Origin: CAZEVY01 sp964515555
GTDB lineage: Bacteria; Acidobacteriota; Terriglobia; Bryobacterales; Bryobacteraceae
Assembly (NCBI GenBank): GCA_964515555.1
Contig: CAZEVY010000011.1
Coordinates: forward strand, 1-64,000
Length of the DNA: 64,000 nt
Direction of reading: 5' to 3'
Under the pieces are notes generated by a model. That model searched no databases, had not been told where the DNA came from, and worked only from the letters and a program-made list of their open reading frames with translations. Below, one piece after another: positions 45,074 through 53,513 of this stretch (its first letter is position 1; the number at the start of each line of letters is the position of its first letter). Both the position numbers and the translations under genes were made by a program.

Positions 45074-46504
45074 TCAACCGACTTTGGGCGTTCTGCGATG
45101 CCAGTCGGTGACCGATTGATATTGCCGCCCGATCGCCAGCAGCATGTTCTCCGAGAACGGCCGCCCGACGAGCTGAATCGCCAGCGGGAGTCCGTCGGCG
45201 AAGCCGCAGGGCAGCGAGAGCGCCGGGAGTCCCGCGAGATTGCCCGCCGGAATGAGCCCCTGCAATCCGCGCTGCGGCGTTCCCGCGGGCGGCGGACCAC
45301 CGGGACGCGGCCCGTCCAGTGGCTCCGAGACCGGCGACGCCACTGTCGCCCGCGACGGCGCGATCAACAGGTCGATGTCGGCGAAGATGTTGCGAAACGC
45401 GTCCTGCACCTGCGACCGGATGCGCATGGCGCGCAGGTAGTCCTTCGCCTTGATGTCGAGGCCCGCCTTGAGGCCGGCGATCTGGCGCGGGTCGGCGAGC
45501 TGGTCGACGCGGCCGCTGGTGATGAGATCCTCGAACGCCGCCGAGCCTTCGGCCGCGATGATCGTGCCGGTCACCGGGCCGTACGGAAGGTCGGGCATGG
45601 CGGTTTCCTTCACCTTGAACCCCAAGGCTCGCACGGCGTCGAGCGCCTGGCGCAGCACGGCCCCCGCGGAGCCTTCGGGCCAATCCGACGGAGCGAAACC
45701 AAGCGTGAGCTCGGCGAATGGGCGCGCGTACTGCGGCGCCCAGTAGTAGCTGCGTCCCGACGACGACGGGTCCTCGGCGTCCTTACCGGCGATGGCCTGC
45801 AGGACCAGCCCGCAGTCCTCGGCCGAGCGGCACATCGGCCCGATCTTGTCCATGGTCCACGAGAGCGCCATGGCGCCGCGCCGGCTGACGAGTCCGTAGG
45901 TGGGCCGCAATCCCGTCACGCCGCAGAAGGCGGCAGGCGTCAGGATGGAACCCGACGTCTCGGAGCCGATCGCGAAGGTAACGAGTCCGGCGGCGACAGC
46001 GGCGCCCGAGCCGCTCGAGGATCCGCCGGACCATCGAGTGCGATCCCACGGATTCAGTCCGGGGCCGGTGAGCGAAGCGCCCGCGAGGCGATAGCCGCCG
46101 CCTCCGGCGAGCTCCACCATGGCGAGCTTGCCGATGAGCACGGCGCCGGTTCCGGCGAGCTTCTTCACGACGGTCGCGTCGTAGTTGAAGACCTGGCCGG
46201 CGTAAGGCTTCGCGCCCCAGGTGGTCGGGTTGCCGGCCACGCTGAGCAGATCCTTCACGCCGAAGGGGATGCCTTGCAGCGGTCCGCGATAGCGCTCGCG
46301 CTGCATTTCGCGGTCGACGTCGCGGGCCTTGCGCAGCGCGGCCTCGCGCAGGCTAAGGGCGAGCGCGTTGTAGCGGGGGCCGAGTTTCTCGAGGCGGTCA
46401 AGAAAAGCGCGGGTCAGCTCGGCGGAGGAGAATTCTTTCGCCTTGAGGCGGGCGTTCAGCTCCCCAATGGTCGCGAAGAAAACATCGTCGGGAACTTTGG
46501 CCAT
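45074..46504 (-). CDS. Amidase (amidase-signature family)
   Basis: A 476-residue Ser-Ser-Lys amidase related to GatA and aryl/fatty-acid amide hydrolases. Visible are the catalytic lysine region IPFGVKDLLSVAG, the signature GGSSSGSGAAVAAGLVTFAIGSETSGS (core GGSSSGSGAAVAAG), and the nucleophile stretch SETSGSILTPAAFCGVTGLRP. No gatB or gatC is nearby and the sequence is not clearly GatA. It is cytosolic or, with the preceding small protein, membrane-associated. The start MAKVPDDVFF at 46504 is 10 bases after the stop of the small protein; a longer in-frame extension through that gene is not used. Confidence 0.9.
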   Translation of the reverse strand: MAKVPDDVFFATIGELNARLKAKEFSSAELTRAFLDRLEKLGPRYNALALSLREAALRKARDVDREMQRERYRGPLQGIPFGVKDLLSVAGNPTTWGAKPYAGQVFNYDATVVKKLAGTGAVLIGKLAMVELAGGGGYRLAGASLTGPGLNPWDRTRWSGGSSSGSGAAVAAGLVTFAIGSETSGSILTPAAFCGVTGLRPTYGLVSRRGAMALSWTMDKIGPMCRSAEDCGLVLQAIAGKDAEDPSSSGRSYYWAPQYARPFAELTLGFAPSDWPEGSAGAVLRQALDAVRALGFKVKETAMPDLPYGPVTGTIIAAEGSAAFEDLITSGRVDQLADPRQIAGLKAGLDIKAKDYLRAMRIRSQVQDAFRNIFADIDLLIAPSRATVASPVSEPLDGPRPGGPPPAGTPQRGLQGLIPAGNLAGLPALSLPCGFADGLPLAIQLVGRPFSENMLLAIGRQYQSVTDWHRRTPKVG

Positions 46505-46514
46505 CGGCTTCGGC

Positions 46515-46733
46515 TCAGGGCTTGAAGACGAAGGCGGGTTCGGTTTCCACCGGGAGCTTGTGTTTGGCCAGCAGTCCGGCGTTGCGGTCCACCTGCTGGC
46601 GCTGGGCTTCGAGAAACTGCTCGGCGGTCTGGGGCTTCGCGGGAGGCGCCTGCGCGGCGGCGGCGGCCGATCCCAGCACTCCGGCGGCCCAGCCGCGGCG
46701 AGTGATCTTAGGAGCGCACAGCGCGGGACGCAC
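46515..46733 (-). CDS. Small signal-bearing protein upstream of the amidase
   Basis: A ~72-residue protein. The core is TRRGWAAGVLGSAAAAAQA, which looks like a twin-arginine or Sec signal with a cleavage site after AAAQA. It is followed by ~40 residues ending RQQVDRNAGLLAKHKLPVETEPAFVFKP, where LAKHKLPVETEPAFVFKP is characteristic. Short proteins of this layout precede amidase genes in related genomes as far as I recall. The start is uncertain: the GTG at 46733 lies inside the inverted repeat at 46714-46776, which appears to have replaced the original upstream region. Function unknown. Confidence 0.6.
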   Translation of the reverse strand: MRPALCAPKITRRGWAAGVLGSAAAAAQAPPAKPQTAEQFLEAQRQQVDRNAGLLAKHKLPVETEPAFVFKP

Positions 46734-46776
46734 TCCCTGATGGGAGTCAACGCTCGCGTCCCGCTGCGTTGTGCGC
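46714..46776. repeat. REP-like inverted repeat with nested hairpin
   Basis: The outer arms are GCGCACAGCGCGGGACGC (46714-46731) and GCGTCCCGCTGCGTTGTGCGC (46756-46776), which pair over their length with a small bulge. The inner hairpin ACTCCC-TGAT-GGGAGT lies at 46732-46747. The element separates aroDE from the small signal protein and amidase. It resembles REP-type dispersed elements; its RNA could stabilise the upstream mRNA or attenuate downstream expression. Confidence 0.8.
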
Positions 46777-46795
46777 GATCTGGACTGAAGCGTCG

Positions 46796-48322
46796 TCACG
46801 ACCCTTCCATTATAGGCGCCGCCGAGGTCAGCGCTTCGAGCGCCGCCTTCTCCATGACCTGCCGCGGAGCATTGTCGCCGGTCCATATCTCGAACTGGCG
46901 CACGGCCTGCTCGACGAACATCTGGATGCCGGCGATCACCTCGGCGCCCTGGGCGCGCGCGCGCTTCAGCAGCTCGGTCTCCAGCGGATTGTAGACCATG
47001 TCGAAGACCAGGCCGGCGGGAATGCGATCGCGGAAGAAGCATTCGTCGACGTGCGGGAACATGCCCAGCGGCGTGGCGTGCACGAGCGCGTCGAACTGCT
47101 GCGCCCCGGCCTGCTCGCGCGTCACCCAGGAGGCGCCGCAGGACTTCGCCAGCGCGCGCGCGCGATCCGGATTCCGGCCGACGATGTGCACCTTGCTCCC
47201 GGCGTCGGCCAGCGCGAAGGCCGCGCCACGGGCCGCGCCGCCCGTCCCCGCCACCAGCACCGAGGCGCGCGCCAGTGTGAGGCGCTTTCGAAGCGGCGCG
47301 AGAACGCCGTCGACGTCGGTGTTCGCGCCGCGCCACTTGCCCGCCCGCCGCCATACCGTGTTCACGGCGCCGATGCGCATCGCCAGGCGGTCGACGCTGT
47401 CGAGGTAGCGCAGCACCTTCTGCTTGTGCGGAATGGTCACGCTGAATCCGGCGACGGGCAGCGCGGCGGCGAGTCCGAAGAAATCCTTGAGATGCGCGGG
47501 CGCGACCAGCAGCGGGAGATAGACGGAATCGATGCGCCGGCTCTGGAAGGCGCGATTGTGGACGGCGGGCGAGATGGAATGCCGCACCGGATCGGCGATG
47601 ACGCCGTAGACGCGCGCCGAGCGGGACAGCTTGTCGACGCGATACAGTCCGCGCAACTGCCGCGAGCAGACCTGGCCGCTGGCGGTGCCCTCGGCGGTGC
47701 GCGGCGCGGCGTAGGTGAACTGGCCGCCGAAAGCGGCCGAAAGCACGCGGGTGGGGAAACCGATTTCGCCCATCGCCAGCATGACGATGGGCGTCTTGGG
47801 ATTGGCGCGGCCGAGCGCGAGCGTCCGCTGGATGTCGGTGGGCTTACGCGCCGTGGTGACGAGCTTGTAGCAGTCGGCGGGCAGCTTCAGCATGCGGCGC
47901 AGGACGGGCTCGAGCAGCGGCGTGCCGGTGAAGCTGTGATAGGAGACGATCAGCGCCGCGCGGCTGCGCAAAGGCTCCAGGCGCGCCACGGCGTTCTCGG
48001 CGCTTTCGATCTCGACGTCGACCGCATAGGCGCCAGCGTCGATGGCGGCCTCCAGCACGCGGATCTGCTCGTCGATGCTGCCGTTGAAGCGGCCGTGATT
48101 CTGGTGGCGGCGGCAGGTGGCCAGCACCGAGCACTGGGGGTTGTCGCGCAGGAACCCGCGAAGGGCGTCCACGCCGCCGATGGGATTGGGCAGGTAATCG
48201 AGCCGGAATTCGAGGAATTCCTCGCCGGCCGCGACCTCGCCGCGCGCGCTGCGCAGCAGCGACTCGGCGTCGGAGAATCCCAAGGCGATGCAGACCTTGG
48301 GAAACATCGCGCGCCGGGGCAT
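46796..48322 (-). CDS. aroDE: Fused 3-dehydroquinate dehydratase (type I) and shikimate dehydrogenase
   Basis: A 508-residue bifunctional enzyme of the shikimate pathway (steps 3 and 4). The N-terminal ~230 residues are a type I AroD with the catalytic histidine in SYHSFTG and the Schiff-base lysine in DCYKLVTTAR (K153). The C-terminal ~270 residues are AroE: GVIADPVRHSISPAVHNRAF, SVTIPHKQKVL (catalytic lysine), GAVNTVWR, the NADP loop VLVAGTGGAARGAAFALADAG and DMVYNPLETELL. This fusion is familiar in plants and some bacteria. The ATG at 48322 lies inside TACGAT, so MFPKVCIALG (48307) may be the true start. Confidence 0.94.
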   Translation of the reverse strand: MPRRAMFPKVCIALGFSDAESLLRSARGEVAAGEEFLEFRLDYLPNPIGGVDALRGFLRDNPQCSVLATCRRHQNHGRFNGSIDEQIRVLEAAIDAGAYAVDVEIESAENAVARLEPLRSRAALIVSYHSFTGTPLLEPVLRRMLKLPADCYKLVTTARKPTDIQRTLALGRANPKTPIVMLAMGEIGFPTRVLSAAFGGQFTYAAPRTAEGTASGQVCSRQLRGLYRVDKLSRSARVYGVIADPVRHSISPAVHNRAFQSRRIDSVYLPLLVAPAHLKDFFGLAAALPVAGFSVTIPHKQKVLRYLDSVDRLAMRIGAVNTVWRRAGKWRGANTDVDGVLAPLRKRLTLARASVLVAGTGGAARGAAFALADAGSKVHIVGRNPDRARALAKSCGASWVTREQAGAQQFDALVHATPLGMFPHVDECFFRDRIPAGLVFDMVYNPLETELLKRARAQGAEVIAGIQMFVEQAVRQFEIWTGDNAPRQVMEKAALEALTSAAPIMEGS

Positions 48323-48342
48323 CGTAGGGTTTCAAAAGAATA

Positions 48343-49110
48343 TCACGGATCGGGAACGGCGCCCGAGGCGGCGGGCGAACGTCCGGCTTGCCCGGCGGCC
48401 TCCTCCTGAAGACGAGCCTTCCAGGAGTCGAGCACCGGCGCCGCGGCGGCGCAGGCGAGGCGGGCGCACCCGGCGGCGAGCGCGGCCAGCGCCTCCTCGA
48501 GCGTCGCGACCGCTCCGGCCTTCACCTTCACGAACTCGCCGGCGCGGTCGACGAAAAACTTCAGATCGTCGACCGCCGGCATGCCGCGCGTGAGCGCCCC
48601 GCCGGCGGCGATGTAGCCGGCCTCCGAGCGCCGCGCGATCTTCAGGGCGATGACGCGCAGGTCGGCGGTCATCCAGGCGGGGTCGATCACCACCTTGAGC
48701 GTCATGCCGGCCTCGCGGCATTCGCGCGTCAACTGCATCAGCTCGGTCTCGACGTAGGAGAACTGGCGCGACATCATCTTGCCGAGATTGATGGGCGCGT
48801 CGATCTCCTGGGCGCCGCGCCGCGCCAGGTCGCGCACCTCGTAGAGCTTCACCGCCGTGGTGGTGTTGCCGTACGGATGCCCGACCACGCTGCCGACGGC
48901 GACGGCGCTGCCACGCATCCAGCCCGAGACCAGCTCGACATCGGTGGGGCGCACGGTGACGGCGGCGACGCCATAGTCGCGCGCGGTGGCGCACACGGCG
49001 GCGACGCGCTCCTCGCTGAGATCGGGGGCGAGAGCGGGAAGCTCGATGGCCTTCGCGAGATCCTCGTAGGATGCGGGCGCGGGGCGGGAGCCCCCGGCGG
49101 CTTCTGTCAT
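48343..49110 (-). CDS. DeoC-like aldolase-fold protein lacking the Schiff-base lysine
   Basis: A 255-residue TIM-barrel protein homologous to deoxyribose-phosphate aldolase. Family blocks are VAVGSVVGHPYGNTTTAVKLYE, of which SVVGHPYGNTTTAVK is the core, GAQEIDAPINLG (catalytic aspartate kept) and LKVVIDPAWM. Where DeoC has A-D-F-x-K-T-S-T-G with the Schiff-base lysine, this protein has AGYIAAGGALTRG, so the lysine is alanine (A168). The second lysine (FVKVKAGAV) is kept. It probably cannot work as a normal aldolase and may have a new role. It starts in the last base of the cpoB stop (TAATG), inside the Tol-Pal run. Confidence 0.85.
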   Translation of the reverse strand: MTEAAGGSRPAPASYEDLAKAIELPALAPDLSEERVAAVCATARDYGVAAVTVRPTDVELVSGWMRGSAVAVGSVVGHPYGNTTTAVKLYEVRDLARRGAQEIDAPINLGKMMSRQFSYVETELMQLTRECREAGMTLKVVIDPAWMTADLRVIALKIARRSEAGYIAAGGALTRGMPAVDDLKFFVDRAGEFVKVKAGAVATLEEALAALAAGCARLACAAAAPVLDSWKARLQEEAAGQAGRSPAASGAVPDP

Positions 49111-49997
49111 TACTTGCGCTTCGACTGCGCCGGAGGATAGCCCAGCAGCTTCAGCTCCTGCCGCGACTTGGGCGCCACGTCGGAGGCCGGGAAGCGTTTT
49201 CCGACCTCGCGGAAGTTCTTGATGGCTTCCTGCCTGTCGCCGAGCTTAAGCGCGGCGCGGCCCTTCATATGGAGAGCGTCGGGACTCTTGTTGTTGTCGG
49301 GATACTTCGCCAGCACGATGTCGAAGGCGCGCACGGCCTGGTCGAATTCACCGCGGTTGAAATGGATCTCGCCGATGTAGAACTGGGCGTTGGGGGCGTG
49401 GGTCGTCTCGGGGAACCATTTCAGATAGTCCTGAAAGCCCTGCATCGCCAGATCGGCGTTGCCGCCGAGTTTGTCCCGCATGGCATTGTCGTAGAGGCTC
49501 TGCGCGGTGACGCCGGGGGGCGGCCCGCCGGCGGGGGGCGCGGGATCGGAGGCCTTCGGGGGCTCGGGCGGCGTTTGCAGCGTGCGGATGGCGTTGGCGA
49601 GGTCGGTGAGCTGGAGCTGCTGCTTGCGCATGAGAGCCCCCAGTTCGGCGACGTTGGAGGCGAGCGCCCGCGTCTCCTCGCTGACGTGATCGATCTTGCT
49701 GCCGATCGACGCCACGGGTGCGACCAGGCTCTTCTCCTGCTCGCGCAGACGGTCCTTGAGCGTCGACTCCAGTTGCACCACGGCGGCGTTGTTGCGGTTG
49801 ACGTTCTCGACGGCCTGCTGCAACAGGGCGTTCAAGGCCCCGACCTTCTCCTCCATGGCGTTTTGCAGCTTCCGCACCTGGTCCGACATCAGGGCCACGT
49901 CCCGCTGCAACTCGACGATCGGGTTGGGCTTCTGCGGGACGGCGGACGGCACGGCCACAAGCGCCAGCGCCATCAGGCGAACGTACCTCATGCGCAC
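49110..49997 (-). CDS. cpoB: Cell division coordinator CpoB (YbgF-like)
   Basis: A 295-residue periplasmic protein. A signal peptide (~1-21) is followed by a coiled-coil region (~30-135, with repeated heptads such as LQNAMEEKVGALNALLQQ), a proline-rich linker (PEPPKASDPAPPAGGPPP), and three TPRs (SLYDNAMRDKLGGNADLAM, FYIGEIHFNRGEFDQAVRAF, ALHMKGRAALKLGDRQEAI). This is the classical YbgF architecture. It links Tol-Pal constriction to peptidoglycan synthesis at division. Position after pal agrees. Confidence 0.93.
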   Translation of the reverse strand: MRMRYVRLMALALVAVPSAVPQKPNPIVELQRDVALMSDQVRKLQNAMEEKVGALNALLQQAVENVNRNNAAVVQLESTLKDRLREQEKSLVAPVASIGSKIDHVSEETRALASNVAELGALMRKQQLQLTDLANAIRTLQTPPEPPKASDPAPPAGGPPPGVTAQSLYDNAMRDKLGGNADLAMQGFQDYLKWFPETTHAPNAQFYIGEIHFNRGEFDQAVRAFDIVLAKYPDNNKSPDALHMKGRAALKLGDRQEAIKNFREVGKRFPASDVAPKSRQELKLLGYPPAQSKRK

Positions 49998-50041
49998 ACC
50001 TCCTCCTTCTATGTTACGCGGGCGGCGATTTACGGCGCACG

Positions 50042-50069
50042 GAGGGGCGACCCGCTCGGGCCGCCCCTC
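50042..50069 (-). other. Intercistronic stem-loop between pal and cpoB
   Basis: GAGGGGCG (50042-50049) pairs with CGCCCCTC (50062-50069), and an inner CCCG/CGGG pair extends the stem. No T-run follows on the minus strand, so it is not a normal terminator. It may limit read-through or set the pal:cpoB mRNA ratio. Confidence 0.6.
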
Positions 50070-50076
50070 GCATGGT

Positions 50077-50868
50077 TTATTGCGTGGCGAAGTGCGCGCG
50101 GCGATTGCGCTGCCAGCAGGCCTCGTCCGACTCGGTGCACTGCGGGCGCTCCTTGCCGTAGCTGATCACACGCAGCCGGTCGTTGGAGACGCCGAGCTGC
50201 GCGAGGAACTCCTTGACGGCGGTGGCGCGCCGGTCGCCCAATCCGAGGTTGTACTCGGCCGAGCCGCGCTCATCGCAATGTCCCTCGATGGTGATCGTCG
50301 AGTTGGGGAACTCGCTCAGGATGCGCTTCAGCGAGTCGGCGTTGCGCGTGAGCACCGAGCGGGCGTCCTCGCGCACGTCGAACTTGTCGTAGTCGAAGTA
50401 GACGTCGCCGACCTCGGTGGCCAACGCTTCGACGATGCTGCGCGTCGGCTTGACCGGCTTCGGCGGCGGTGGGGGCGGAGGCGGAGGCGGCGCGGTGACG
50501 TTGACGGTCACCGTGCGACGGTCATTGCCGCCCGGACCTCGCGTCGTCAGCTCATAGGTGGTGGTGCTGCTCGGGAACACCTGGCGGCTGCCGCTGGCGG
50601 CCACCGCGCCGATTCCCGGCGAAATGGAGATCTCGGTCGCGTCGCTGGTGGCCCAGCGGAGCGTCGCGGCCTGGCCGCGTTGAATCGTAGTGGGCTCGGC
50701 GGTGAAGCTGGTGACGGCCGAGCGCGCGGGGGTGGGCTTGGGCGCCGGAGTCTCCTGCTTGGGGGGCGGCGGAGGCGGCGGCTGAACCGGGGTCGGCTTC
50801 CGGCAGGCGCCGGCGATCACCATGAGGCACGAGGCCAAGACGATGGCGGAGTACTGTGATTTTCTCAT
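50077..50868 (-). CDS. pal: Peptidoglycan-associated lipoprotein Pal with an extra Ig-like domain
   Basis: A 263-residue outer-membrane lipoprotein. The signal ends in the lipobox IAGAC (C22), followed by a proline-rich linker (VQPPPPPPPKQ), an Ig/CARDB-like domain (~50-130, with FTAEPTTIQRGQAATLRW) and a second proline run. The C-terminal OmpA/Pal domain has VYFDYDKFDVREDA and ITIEGHCDERGSAEYNLGLG, where the acidic-arginine pair binds meso-diaminopimelate of the cell wall. Typical Pal is ~170 residues, so the middle domain is an addition. Part of the Tol-Pal operon. Confidence 0.93.
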   Translation of the reverse strand: MRKSQYSAIVLASCLMVIAGACRKPTPVQPPPPPPPKQETPAPKPTPARSAVTSFTAEPTTIQRGQAATLRWATSDATEISISPGIGAVAASGSRQVFPSSTTTYELTTRGPGGNDRRTVTVNVTAPPPPPPPPPPKPVKPTRSIVEALATEVGDVYFDYDKFDVREDARSVLTRNADSLKRILSEFPNSTITIEGHCDERGSAEYNLGLGDRRATAVKEFLAQLGVSNDRLRVISYGKERPQCTESDEACWQRNRRAHFATQ

Positions 50869-50908
50869 CCTGAACTATTCCTCCCGCATGTGCGTGTGAC
50901 GATAATCT

Positions 50909-52282
50909 TCACTTGCTCCACACGGGCGTCTGATTCCGCCCGTGCGAGGTTAGCTGGCGAAGGCCGGTGCCGTCCGCCAGCATGGTCCAGATCTGGCTGG
51001 ACCCGCTTCGAGTCGAAGAGAACGCCAGGTGCCGGCCGTCGGGGGCCCACACCGGATTCTCGTTTCGTCCGGCGCCGTGCGTCAACTGAACTGACTTTCC
51101 CGTTGCGACATCCATGACGAAGATATTCAGATTCCCTGGATCATATCCTTTCGACCAGGCGAACGCAATATGCTTGCCGTCGGGATGCCACGCGGGGTTG
51201 TGAGCTTCTCCCTCTCCGCTCGTCAGCCGCACGACATCGGCGCCATCCATGTTCATTTTATATATTTGGGCCGGCCCGCCGCGACCCGAAACGAAGACCA
51301 CCTCGGCGCCCGTCTTGGGGTTGACGCGCGGCGACGCTTCGATGGCCCGCGAGCCCGACATCTGCTTCATCTCCGAGCCGTTGGCCCGCGCGATCACCAC
51401 CTGACCGCCCGGCCCGGTGGCCGACGTCGCGAACAGAATCGACTGGCCGTCCGGCGTGAACTCGGGAGTCGAATTGAGCGACGCCCGTTGATTGTAGAAC
51501 GTCAGCTTGCGTCCGGTCTCGAGCGAGAGAACGCCGATCTCGGGCTGCCCGTTGGCGTAGGTGGTGAACGCCAGGCGCGTCCCGTCGGCGGAGACCGCCG
51601 GCGTCATGGTGATGGAGTTGTACGAGGTGATCTGCCGCTGGTTGGTCCCGTCCCAATCCATCACCCAGATCTCTTTGTGCCGGGTGCGGTCGGAGGCGAA
51701 GTAGATCTTCGTCCCCGCGAGACTCTGCCGGCCGAAGCGCTCCAGCACGTCGGCGGCGAACTCGTGGGCGACCTTGCGCGCCCCCTCCTCGTTCATCGGG
51801 CCGAAGTACAGCTTGCCGAACGCCTGCGCGTTGGCGAGGTCGGGCTGGTTGACGTTGAACAGCCACCCGAACAGCACCAGCGAGCCGTTCTGCTCGGCCG
51901 CGTAGCCGATCGTCAGGTAGTTGGCGTTGACGGGCGGAGCGGACCAGTCGGTCAGCCACGGACCCTGGCGCACGGGCGGCTGGTTGCGATTCTTGGCCTC
52001 GAGGGGCGGCCGGAAGTCCTGGGGCCGCTGCGGCACTTCGAGAGGGAACAGGCCTTTGGGGGCCATGCGGAACACGCCGGACTCCTGAAAGTCGCGAAAG
52101 AGCGTGGCGTTGATCCCGGCCGCCAGCGCCGCCGAGGGACCCGCGCCGCGCAGGTCCGGCACGGCGATCACCGGACGATCGCCGCCCATGAGCTTGATGA
52201 TGATGTCGCTGTCCTGGGCGGGCTGGAACCCAAAGGCGACGGAAGCCGCCGCAACCAATGTCGTCAGGATTGTTTTTTTCAT
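50909..52282 (-). CDS. tolB: Tol-Pal system periplasmic protein TolB
   Basis: A 457-residue periplasmic protein. After a signal peptide (MKKTILTTLVAAASVAFG), a D1 domain (~24-185) begins IIIKLMGGDRPVIAVPDL. A six-bladed WD-like propeller follows with repeated PAWHPDGKHIAFAW and PVWAPDGRHLAFSSTRSG motifs. TolB shuttles between TolA and Pal to power outer-membrane constriction. The true start is the ATG at 52282, which overlaps the tolA stop (ATGA); longer in-frame frames are not used. Confidence 0.95.
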   Translation of the reverse strand: MKKTILTTLVAAASVAFGFQPAQDSDIIIKLMGGDRPVIAVPDLRGAGPSAALAAGINATLFRDFQESGVFRMAPKGLFPLEVPQRPQDFRPPLEAKNRNQPPVRQGPWLTDWSAPPVNANYLTIGYAAEQNGSLVLFGWLFNVNQPDLANAQAFGKLYFGPMNEEGARKVAHEFAADVLERFGRQSLAGTKIYFASDRTRHKEIWVMDWDGTNQRQITSYNSITMTPAVSADGTRLAFTTYANGQPEIGVLSLETGRKLTFYNQRASLNSTPEFTPDGQSILFATSATGPGGQVVIARANGSEMKQMSGSRAIEASPRVNPKTGAEVVFVSGRGGPAQIYKMNMDGADVVRLTSGEGEAHNPAWHPDGKHIAFAWSKGYDPGNLNIFVMDVATGKSVQLTHGAGRNENPVWAPDGRHLAFSSTRSGSSQIWTMLADGTGLRQLTSHGRNQTPVWSK

Positions 52283-53061
52283 CGCTTTAACTGGAACCAG
52301 AACTCGATGTTCGCCGAATCCCGCTCGAAGGCGCGCGGCAACTCCGGAAACGGCGAGGCCTCCATGATGGCGCGTTGGGCGGAGTAGTCGAGCGCCACGT
52401 TGCCGCTCGACTGCACGACGCGTACGTTGCGAATCGCGCCGCTGCGCAGAATTTCGAAAGTCACGATGGCCGCCGGAGCGGTCTGCAACCGCGGGTCGAG
52501 CTCGGCGGTCTTCCACTTCTCGGCGACACGTTGGCGAAGAAGCTGCTCGTAGAAGCCGAAGCGCGCGCCGAAGGGACTCCCGGTCCCCACGCCGACTCCG
52601 GCGCCGCTGGCGCCGCCGTAAAGCGCGCTGCTGGCGGCCGCTCCGGACGCGCTGTAAAGCTGATTCTCCCGGTCGGCGCTGGCCGGCGAGTAGCGCTTGC
52701 GATTGGCGGCCGATTCGCGCGCCGCGGCTTTCGATCGGCCCTTGAGGACGACGGCGTCGGGCTCGGGCTCGCGCGCGCGTCGAACGTCGGGCTTGGGCGC
52801 ATTGGGGACCAGCGACTCGGTGTCGTTGGCAACGGGGTTCTCGCGCCCGCCGCGCGACTGCATCGGCAGGCGGTTGACGGGCGTGATGCCGACGCTGCCG
52901 CCGGCGACGGAATTCGGATCGCCCCAGGGCTCGGCGCGGCCGGCGTGGCGCATACCCGCGACGATCAGCGTCGCGAAGCACGCCACGTGCAGGACCGCCG
53001 ACGCCCAGATGTACCGCCTCAGCGGCTCCCGCTCGTCGAGAATATCCGGGTGAACCGCCAT
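52279..53061 (-). CDS. tolA: TolA-like energy transducer (TonB C-terminal fold)
   Basis: A 260-residue protein. The short cytosolic N-terminus (MAVHPDILDEREPLRR) precedes a single helix (YIWASAVLHVACFATLIVAG). A low-complexity periplasmic arm (~50-170, rich in Ala, Arg, Ser, Pro) follows, and then a C-terminal TonB/TolA domain (FYEQLLRQRVAEKWKTAE ... AAIVTFEILRSGAIRNVRV ... AQRAIMEASPFPELP). Ahead of tolB and behind tolR, it should be the TolA bridge of the inner and outer membranes. Sequence alone could also fit TonB; context decides. Confidence 0.88.
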   Translation of the reverse strand: MAVHPDILDEREPLRRYIWASAVLHVACFATLIVAGMRHAGRAEPWGDPNSVAGGSVGITPVNRLPMQSRGGRENPVANDTESLVPNAPKPDVRRAREPEPDAVVLKGRSKAAARESAANRKRYSPASADRENQLYSASGAAASSALYGGASGAGVGVGTGSPFGARFGFYEQLLRQRVAEKWKTAELDPRLQTAPAAIVTFEILRSGAIRNVRVVQSSGNVALDYSAQRAIMEASPFPELPRAFERDSANIEFWFQLKR

Positions 53062-53072
53062 CTCCTTCTCTA

Positions 53073-53510
53073 TTATCGCCGCCGATCGGATTCGTCGAGA
53101 GGCTGGGTGACCAGCCGCACGTCGAGTTTGGCGTCGCCGAGCGCGCTGATCACCTGGGCGATGGGATCGTAAATGGTGTTCCTGTCGGCGCGCACGTAGA
53201 CGGCCTTGTCGTTCGGAAATCGCTTCTTCAGCTCGGGGCCGAGCTGATTGATATTGATGGGCGTCTCGTTCAACTGGAAGTCGCCGGTCTTGGTGATGGT
53301 GATCACCGGAAACTCCTCGGCGCTGTCCTTGGAAGTCTTCACGCGCGGGACCTCGACTTCGAGGCCGAACTCCATGACGTGCGCGCTGAGCATGAAGATC
53401 ACCAGCAGCACCAGCACGACGTCGACCAGCGGGATGATGTTGATCTCCGCCAGCGGGCGGCCTCTGCCGAATCGCCGGCGCCCGCCGCCTTCCTGCATCG
53501 AAAACGCCAT
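53073..53510 (-). CDS. tolR: ExbD/TolR family biopolymer transport protein
   Basis: A 145-residue protein with one N-terminal helix that contains the proton-channel aspartate: EINIIPLVDVVLVLLVIFMLSA. The periplasmic domain (PRVKTSKDSAEEFPVITIT ... VYVRADRNTIYDPIAQVI) is typical of TolR/ExbD. Together with the TolQ-like protein it forms the proton-driven motor. Three bases separate it from tolQ. Confidence 0.95.
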   Translation of the reverse strand: MAFSMQEGGGRRRFGRGRPLAEINIIPLVDVVLVLLVIFMLSAHVMEFGLEVEVPRVKTSKDSAEEFPVITITKTGDFQLNETPININQLGPELKKRFPNDKAVYVRADRNTIYDPIAQVISALGDAKLDVRLVTQPLDESDRRR

Positions 53511-53513
53511 GGT

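Noticed and set aside
48343..49110. Functional deoxyribose-phosphate aldolase
   Set aside because: The Schiff-base lysine is alanine in the visible sequence, so only homology and not the activity is claimed.
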